A DNA stretch of 64,000 nucleotides from Shinella zoogloeoides. GTDB lineage: Bacteria; Pseudomonadota; Alphaproteobacteria; Rhizobiales; Rhizobiaceae. Each line of letters opens with the position of its first letter. The stretch's first letter is position 1. The position numbers and the translations under genes are program-made. The notes below the pieces were generated by a model. That model made no database searches. It was not told the origin of the DNA and worked only from the letters and a program-made list of their open reading frames with translations. Of the stretch, positions 59,874 to 64,000 are shown piece after piece. Location of the stretch: positions 2,359,001 through 2,423,000 of the forward strand of contig NZ_CP131130.1 of assembly GCF_033705735.1 (NCBI RefSeq), given 5' to 3'.

Positions 59874-60352
59874 TGTCTCTCTCCGTGGGCCCGGCATCGT
59901 GCGGGCATTCCGTCCGCTCCAGGGGAGCGTCGCCTGTTGCATGAACGGGATGCGGCCGCGAAATGACGGCCGATCCAATGGATCATCGAAACCGTCGGGG
60001 CGGCGGGCTTTCGGAACGTGTTCCTCCCGGCGCCGTTTTCGGCGCCTTCCGCGGTGGAAGCGGCGCCTCTTCGGTCTCTTGACCGAAATAGGACAGTAAC
60101 GCTGTCCTATTTCATGTGCTCTATGCCAGAAACACCCCTAACCCGCAAGGCCATCATGCCAAATAATCACCACATCATGAAGAAAAATTGCCCACACATT
60201 CCGCCGCTTGAAATTAAATTACGAGCGTCCGGCGCATTGTTTCCGTTCCTTTCATTTTCGAAGAAAACGGGGCTTTGAGCCAAATCCGGCGATTGATCGC
60301 CGTTTTTTCTCCATTATGGTCCGCAAAAGCCCTCAACCGCATTGGAAATCGC
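59874..60352. other. Divergent intergenic region gltB / threonine aldolase (479 bp)
   Basis: No gene seen. It contains a perfect palindrome (60086-60114), an AT-rich stretch at about 60155-60260 suited to promoters, and no intrinsic terminator. Confidence 0.7.
60086..60114. promoter_or_regulatory. Perfect 12-bp inverted repeat, candidate operator upstream of gltB
   Basis: GAAATAGGACAG-TAACG-CTGTCCTATTTC. The symmetric 29-bp site resembles TetR- or MarR-type operators in length and spacing. No adjacent regulator gene is present, so the binding protein would be encoded elsewhere. Confidence 0.55.
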
Positions 60353-61399
60353 ATGTTTTTCGCTTCCGACAACTGGGCAGGCGCCCATCCCGACATCGCA
60401 GGAAGTCTCGTGGAGGCGGCCGGCGGCTTTGCCTCGGCCTATGGCACGAGCGATCTCGACAAGCGTGTGGAAAAGACTTTTTCGGAGATTTTCGAACGGG
60501 AGGTCGCCGTCTTCTTCGTGGGAACCGGCACCGCGGCGAATTCGCTGGCGCTCGCCAGCTTCAACCGGCCGGGCGGGCAGGTCTTCTGCCACCGCGAAGC
60601 GCATGTGAACGTGGACGAATGCAACGCGCCGGAATTCTTCGCGACCGGCTCGAAGCTCGTGCCCATCGACGGCCCCGCCGGCAAGCTTGCGCCCGAAGCG
60701 CTCGCCGCCGCCATCGGCCGATTCCCGCCGAATTTCGTGCATGGCGGCCAGCCGATGGCCGTCACCGTCACCCAGGCGACGGAAGCCGGCACCGCCTATA
60801 CGCTGGACGAGATCGCCGCCCTTTCGGACGTGACGAAGAAAGCCGGCCTGCCACTGCACATGGACGGCGCGCGTTTCGCCAATGCCCTCGTCCATCTTGG
60901 CACGACGCCAGCGGAAATGACCTGGAAGCGCGGCGTGGACATCCTCTCCTTCGGCGGCACCAAGAATGGCTGCTGGTGTGCGGAAGCGCTGGTGCTCTTC
61001 GACCCGGCCAAGGCCCAGCAGATGCATTTCCTGCGCAAGCGATCGGCCCAGCTCTTCTCCAAGTCGCGCTTCATCGCCGCCCAGTTCGACGCCTATTTCC
61101 GCGACGACCTCTGGCTGAAGCTCGCCCGCCATTCCAACGCCATGGCCGCACACCTCGCGAGCGGCTTCGCCACATCCGAAAAGGCACGCCTCGCCTGGCC
61201 GACGGGCTCGAACGAACTCTTCGCCATCATCCGGAACGACGCGATGAAGGCCCTGCAGGAAAAGGGCGCCGTCTTCTACGACTGGCCGGCCGGCCCGGAC
61301 CTGAAGGCGACGATGCGCGACGACGAAACGCTCATCCGCCTCGTCACCAGCTTCGCGACAACGGAAACGGACGTCGACGGCTTCCTTTCGGCACTGTGA
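60353..61399 (+). CDS. ltaE: Low-specificity L-threonine aldolase
   Basis: A 348-aa PLP enzyme splitting threonine or allo-threonine to glycine and acetaldehyde. Motifs: FFVGTGTAANSLALASF near residues 54-70, CHREAHVNVDECNAPEF, PLHMDGARFANAL, and the PLP lysine in SFGGTKNGCWCAEAL. The ATG at 60353 (MFFASDNWAGAHP) was chosen; a start at 60275 adds a stretch with no similarity. Divergent from gltB, it stands alone and is convergent with hsp20. Confidence 0.93.
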   Translation: MFFASDNWAGAHPDIAGSLVEAAGGFASAYGTSDLDKRVEKTFSEIFEREVAVFFVGTGTAANSLALASFNRPGGQVFCHREAHVNVDECNAPEFFATGSKLVPIDGPAGKLAPEALAAAIGRFPPNFVHGGQPMAVTVTQATEAGTAYTLDEIAALSDVTKKAGLPLHMDGARFANALVHLGTTPAEMTWKRGVDILSFGGTKNGCWCAEALVLFDPAKAQQMHFLRKRSAQLFSKSRFIAAQFDAYFRDDLWLKLARHSNAMAAHLASGFATSEKARLAWPTGSNELFAIIRNDAMKALQEKGAVFYDWPAGPDLKATMRDDETLIRLVTSFATTETDVDGFLSAL

Positions 61400-61423
61400 T
61401 TCACGCAGGGTAATCCCTCAAAC

Positions 61424-61450
61424 AAAAAGGCGGTGCCTTGCGGCACCGCC
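61424..61450 (-). terminator. hsp20 terminator
   Basis: On the minus strand GGCGGTGCC-GCAA-GGCACCGCC followed by TTTTTG, 23 bp after the stop. Confidence 0.9.
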
Positions 61451-61473
61451 CTCTTCATTCCCGAACGAAACGC

Positions 61474-61935
61474 TCAGTTGGTCTGCGCTTCGATCTGCTT
61501 GGCTTCGCGTGCGACGGCCGCGATCTCGATACGGCGCGGCTTGGCAGCTTCCGGGATCTCGCGAAGGAGATCGATGTGGAGCAGGCCGTTCTTCAGCGAA
61601 GCGGCGCGCACTTCCACATGGTCGGCGAGCTGGAAGCGGCGCTCGAAGGCGCGCTTGGCAATGCCGCGATAGAGATACTGGCTTTCCTCGGACGCTTCGT
61701 CCTTCTTCTCGCCCTTGACCGTCAGCGCATGTTCACGCGCTTCGATCGACAGTTCGCTCTCGTCGAAACCGGCGACCGCCATGGTGATGCGATAGGTGTT
61801 TTCGCCGGTGCGCTCGATATTGTAGGGCGGATAGCTCTGGCTCTGGTCCGGCTGGCCGAGGCTGTCGAGCATGGTGAAGAGACGGTCGAAACCGACGGTG
61901 GAACGGTAGAGGGGGGAGAAATCGACGTGACGCAT
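61474..61935 (-). CDS. ibpA: Small heat-shock protein Hsp20 (IbpA-like)
   Basis: A 153-aa alpha-crystallin-type chaperone that holds unfolding proteins during heat stress. It starts [20 protein letters not shown]; the alpha-crystallin domain covers about residues 35-125, with [26 protein letters not shown] and [15 protein letters not shown]; the tail has IEI-like anchoring residues (PRRIEIAA). Its 5' UTR contains a ROSE-type thermometer and it has a sigma32-type promoter. Confidence 0.95.
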   Translation of the reverse strand: MRHVDFSPLYRSTVGFDRLFTMLDSLGQPDQSQSYPPYNIERTGENTYRITMAVAGFDESELSIEAREHALTVKGEKKDEASEESQYLYRGIAKRAFERRFQLADHVEVRAASLKNGLLHIDLLREIPEAAKPRRIEIAAVAREAKQIEAQTN

Positions 61936-62045
61936 GGTGTCCTCCTTCAGAGCAACGTTGCGATCTTCAAAAAGGCTGCCCTGATTTCCGAAGGGTCAGC
62001 CCGGTTCATCCGGCCTCCGCCCCATTCTGGCGACGGCAGCCTCGA
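61936..62045 (-). ncRNA. ROSE-type RNA thermometer in the hsp20 5' UTR
   Basis: Minus-strand leader ending GTTGCTCTGAAGGAGGACACC before the ATG. UUGCU just upstream of the AGGAGG site is the diagnostic ROSE element that pairs with the ribosome-binding site at low temperature. Further GC-rich stems lie upstream (around ACCGGGCTGACCCTTCGG). The location and length fit ROSE in other rhizobia. Confidence 0.8.
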
Positions 62046-62072
62046 CGGACCCTTTCGGCGCCCGTGAGAATG

Positions 62073-62101
62073 AGATGGGAATGGCTTCCGGTCCGTTCAA
62101 G
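62073..62101 (-). promoter_or_regulatory. Heat-shock (RpoH) promoter of hsp20
   Basis: Minus strand CTTGAA (complement 62096-62101), 16 bp, CCCATCT (complement 62073-62079), a match to the rhizobial RpoH consensus CTTGAA-N16-17-CCATNT. Confidence 0.75.
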
Positions 62102-62386
62102 AGGTTTGCAACGCGCGAAAATCGGCGGTTTCGAAAAAATTTCGAGATGAACGCCAAATGAACGGCAGTTTCGGATAGCGTTCAGCTTGACCTTGCTAGA
62201 ACGGCAGCATCGGAAGCGAATACTTTCGACGACCGGGGTGTAACGTCCCTTCCTCCCCGGTTAAATTATGCCGGACTGCATGTGTTGCCACCCCCGTGCC
62301 GCATGCGTCCGGCTTTTTTCTTTGACGGCGCGGGAGCCAGCGCCTATCCATCGAACAAGCAAATCGTCGCCGAGCCAGCCCGCCCG
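62102..62386. other. Intergenic region between hsp20 promoter and lysophospholipase gene (285 bp)
   Basis: No gene or structure stands out. TTGACC at about 62187 could be a -35 for the lysophospholipase gene. Confidence 0.5.
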
Positions 62387-63349
62387 ATGGATTCCATCCT
62401 TTACGCCACCGCCGACAATCCCGTTCCGGAAAACCATTTCGCCGGCTTCCTGGAAGGCCGGGGCGGCGTGAAGCTGCGTTACGCGGTGTTCCGCTCGCAG
62501 GAGCGCGAGGCCAAGGGAACCGTCGTGCTGCTGCAGGGCCGCAGCGAGTGCATCGAGAAATATTTCGAGACGATCAACGACCTGACCGCGCGCGGCCTGT
62601 GGGTCGCCACCTTCGACTGGCGCGGCCAGGCCGGCTCCGGCCGGCTCATTCCCGGCAATCGCGCCGGGCATGTCACCCGCTTTGCCGAATACGAGGCCGA
62701 TCTTTCGCTCTTCCTGGAAAAGATCGTGCTGCCGGACGCGCGCCTGCCCTTCTACATCGTCGCCCATTCCACCGGGGCGCTCGTCGCCCTTTCGATGGCG
62801 CCGGAGCTGGAGAACCGCATCGAGCGCATGGCGCTCATCGCGCCCTTCATCGCGCTCGCCGGCCAGTCGATGAGCCAGCGCCAGATCGCCGTCATCGCGC
62901 GGCTGGCCTCGCTGACCGGCCTCGGCAAGCGCACCTTCCGCAAGGGCGATCCCTCGCTGGAATTCGCGCAGAATGTCGTGACCTCCGATGCGCGGCGCTT
63001 CGCCCGCAATGCTGCCATCTATGCCGAGCATCCCGAGCTTGCGATAAGCTGGCCGACCGCGCGCTGGCTGGACGAGGCGCTGAAGACCATGCGCCGCGTG
63101 ACGCATCAGGACCACCTGACGCGCATCCGCATTCCCACGCTGCTGCTTTGCCCGACGGCCGATCCGCTCGTGCCGCGCAAGGCCGTCGGCGATCTCGCGC
63201 GCATCTTCCGCGCCGCCCGGCTCATCGAGATCGACGGCGCGCGCCACGAATTGCTGCAGGAGGCCGACCGCTACCGCGCCCAGGCGCTGGCCGCGATCGA
63301 GGCCTTCATTCCGGGAAGCGACGCCGAGGAAACCAGCCTCGGCGCCTGA
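62387..63349 (+). CDS. pldB: Alpha/beta hydrolase, lysophospholipase-like
   Basis: A 320-aa hydrolase of the serine lysophospholipase (PldB/monoacylglycerol lipase) group. Motifs: VVLLQGRSECIEKYFETI, ATFDWRGQAGSGRL, the nucleophile elbow VAHSTGALVAL, the acid PTADPLVP and the His in DGARHELLQE. The substrate is inferred. The start at the ATG 62387 (MDSILYATADN) fits the family start, though no clear Shine-Dalgarno is seen; in-frame starts upstream at 62303 and 62282 are possible. Confidence 0.87.
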   Translation: MDSILYATADNPVPENHFAGFLEGRGGVKLRYAVFRSQEREAKGTVVLLQGRSECIEKYFETINDLTARGLWVATFDWRGQAGSGRLIPGNRAGHVTRFAEYEADLSLFLEKIVLPDARLPFYIVAHSTGALVALSMAPELENRIERMALIAPFIALAGQSMSQRQIAVIARLASLTGLGKRTFRKGDPSLEFAQNVVTSDARRFARNAAIYAEHPELAISWPTARWLDEALKTMRRVTHQDHLTRIRIPTLLLCPTADPLVPRKAVGDLARIFRAARLIEIDGARHELLQEADRYRAQALAAIEAFIPGSDAEETSLGA

Positions 63350-63353
63350 GTGC

Positions 63354-64000
63354 TCACGCCCTGAGAAGCGCCATCGCTTCGTCATAGACCTTGCGGCTGC
63401 CGGCGGCGATGATCTCGCCGCCCATTTCCGCCGGGCCGCCGTCCCAGGCGGTGATGATGCCGCCCGCCTGCTCGATGACCGGGATGAGGCCGCCGACATC
63501 GTAGGGCTTCAGCCCGCATTCGACGACGAGGTCGATATGGCCGGCGGCCAGCAGGGCATAGGCATAGCAGTCGACGCCGTAGCGGAAGAGCCGCACCTTG
63601 TCCTGCACGGCCTCGAAGCGGGTCTTGCGGCTCTCGGTGAAGAGATGCGGCGACGTCGTGAACATGATCGCATCCGCAAGGCTTTCGCACGAACGCGTCG
63701 ACAGCACCTTGCTGCCGTCCGGCCCGGCATAGCGGGAGACCTCGCCGTCGGCGAAGTAGCGCTCGCCGGTGAAGGGCTGGTCGACGAGGCCCATCACCGC
63801 CTCGCCGTTGCGGTAGAGGCCGATCAGCGTGCCCCAGACCGGAACGCCGGAAATGAAGGCGCGCGTGCCGTCGATCGGGTCGATGACCCAGACATATTCC
63901 CGGTCGAGGCCGACCGAGCCGTGCTCTTCGCCGAGAATGCCGTGGCCGGGAAAATGCTCCTCGATGATAGCGCGGATGGCCGCCTCGGCGGCGCGGTCGC
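63354..64000 (-). CDS. HisN-like histidinol-phosphatase / inositol monophosphatase family protein (5' end beyond window)
   Basis: About 215 C-terminal residues of a magnesium-dependent phosphatase whose start lies beyond the right edge. Seen: GILGEEHG (metal site), VWVIDPIDGTRAFISG, a VDCYAYALLAAGH region with the final acidic ligand missing a clear WD pair, and DVGGLIPVIEQAGGIITAWDGG. The FISGVPVWGTLIGLY segment is typical of the HisN group rather than SuhB. The stop is at 63354, 4 bp after the lysophospholipase stop. Confidence 0.85.
   Translation of the reverse strand, partial: DRAAEAAIRAIIEEHFPGHGILGEEHGSVGLDREYVWVIDPIDGTRAFISGVPVWGTLIGLYRNGEAVMGLVDQPFTGERYFADGEVSRYAGPDGSKVLSTRSCESLADAIMFTTSPHLFTESRKTRFEAVQDKVRLFRYGVDCYAYALLAAGHIDLVVECGLKPYDVGGLIPVIEQAGGIITAWDGGPAEMGGEIIAAGSRKVYDEAMALLRA

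Noticed and set aside
60120..60160. A sigma54 promoter for gltB (TGGC ... TTGC on the minus strand)
   Set aside because: The spacing between the GG and GC elements is 12 bp instead of 10, so it does not fit the strict -24/-12 rule.

Overview
This window is a high-GC chromosomal segment from an alphaproteobacterium of the order Rhizobiales, most likely family Rhizobiaceae (Sinorhizobium/Rhizobium/Agrobacterium/Shinella relatives). Evidence: RIME-type intergenic mosaic repeats, an RcdA homologue with a CtrA box, a GapR-type DUF2312 protein, an Omp10-like lipoprotein, homospermidine synthase, a ROSE thermometer in front of an Hsp20 gene, and many Rhizobiales small DUF families (DUF1192, DUF1244, DUF4164, DUF465, DUF1036). 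It looks like core chromosome: I see no phage, IS element, CRISPR array, rRNA or tRNA gene. Most genes are housekeeping genes; the novelty lies mainly in the gaps between them.

Layout. 1-8.5 kb: 5' end of ruvC with a probable SOS box, an LLM flavin oxidoreductase, yebC, small secreted and stress proteins, ymdB with the 5-formyl-THF cyclo-ligase, a SorC-family sugar-responsive regulator divergent from transaldolase, then a 6S RNA gene downstream of zapA. 8.7-13.4 kb: central carbon block tkt-gap-pgk, followed by a compact structured RNA with a 24-codon ORF. 13.4-17.2 kb: a small membrane protein, an MFS transporter, a NUDIX hydrolase, a candidate CtrA-controlled sRNA, rcdA and rpmE. 17.3-25.4 kb: an ABC exporter, a MotA/ExbB-like plus OmpA/MotB-like pair, suhB, a Sel1-repeat protein, a ThiE-like protein, TauE, and a short ArsR-type regulator. 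25.6-34.4 kb: two DUF465 proteins, purEK, rpmJ, a TPR protein, pyk-DUF1036, an N-formylglutamate amidohydrolase, DUF1244, gapR, and a large DUF882/M15-like protein. 34.5-45.4 kb: a sigma54-dependent response regulator, pepF, pabB, a pabC-like gene carrying a repeat element inside its reading frame, homospermidine synthase, omp10, a 5'-nucleotidase with a LysM tail, and hemH with a near-perfect Irr-type box. 45.5-64 kb: SPFH/NfeD pair, kdsD, an outer-membrane barrel, galU, a lytic transglycosylase, a DUF459 protein lacking catalytic residues, gltB-small protein-gltD, threonine aldolase, hsp20, a lysophospholipase and a hisN-like phosphatase cut by the window end.

How they work together. tal, tkt, gap and pgk connect the pentose phosphate and lower glycolytic routes. 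The SorC-family regulator beside tal recalls CggR of Bacillus, which controls gapA-pgk, and a direct repeat in the tal promoter is its likely operator. Cell-cycle control is a second theme: rcdA (CtrA proteolysis), gapR, zapA and two full CtrA boxes around one intergenic region that also appears to encode an sRNA. Envelope functions (kdsD, galU, mltB, omp10, barrel protein, DUF882 protein, motor-like pair) form a third. Coordinates of coding genes are firm at the stop codons. Starts were moved inward where a long in-frame upstream extension lacked ribosome-binding or family support.
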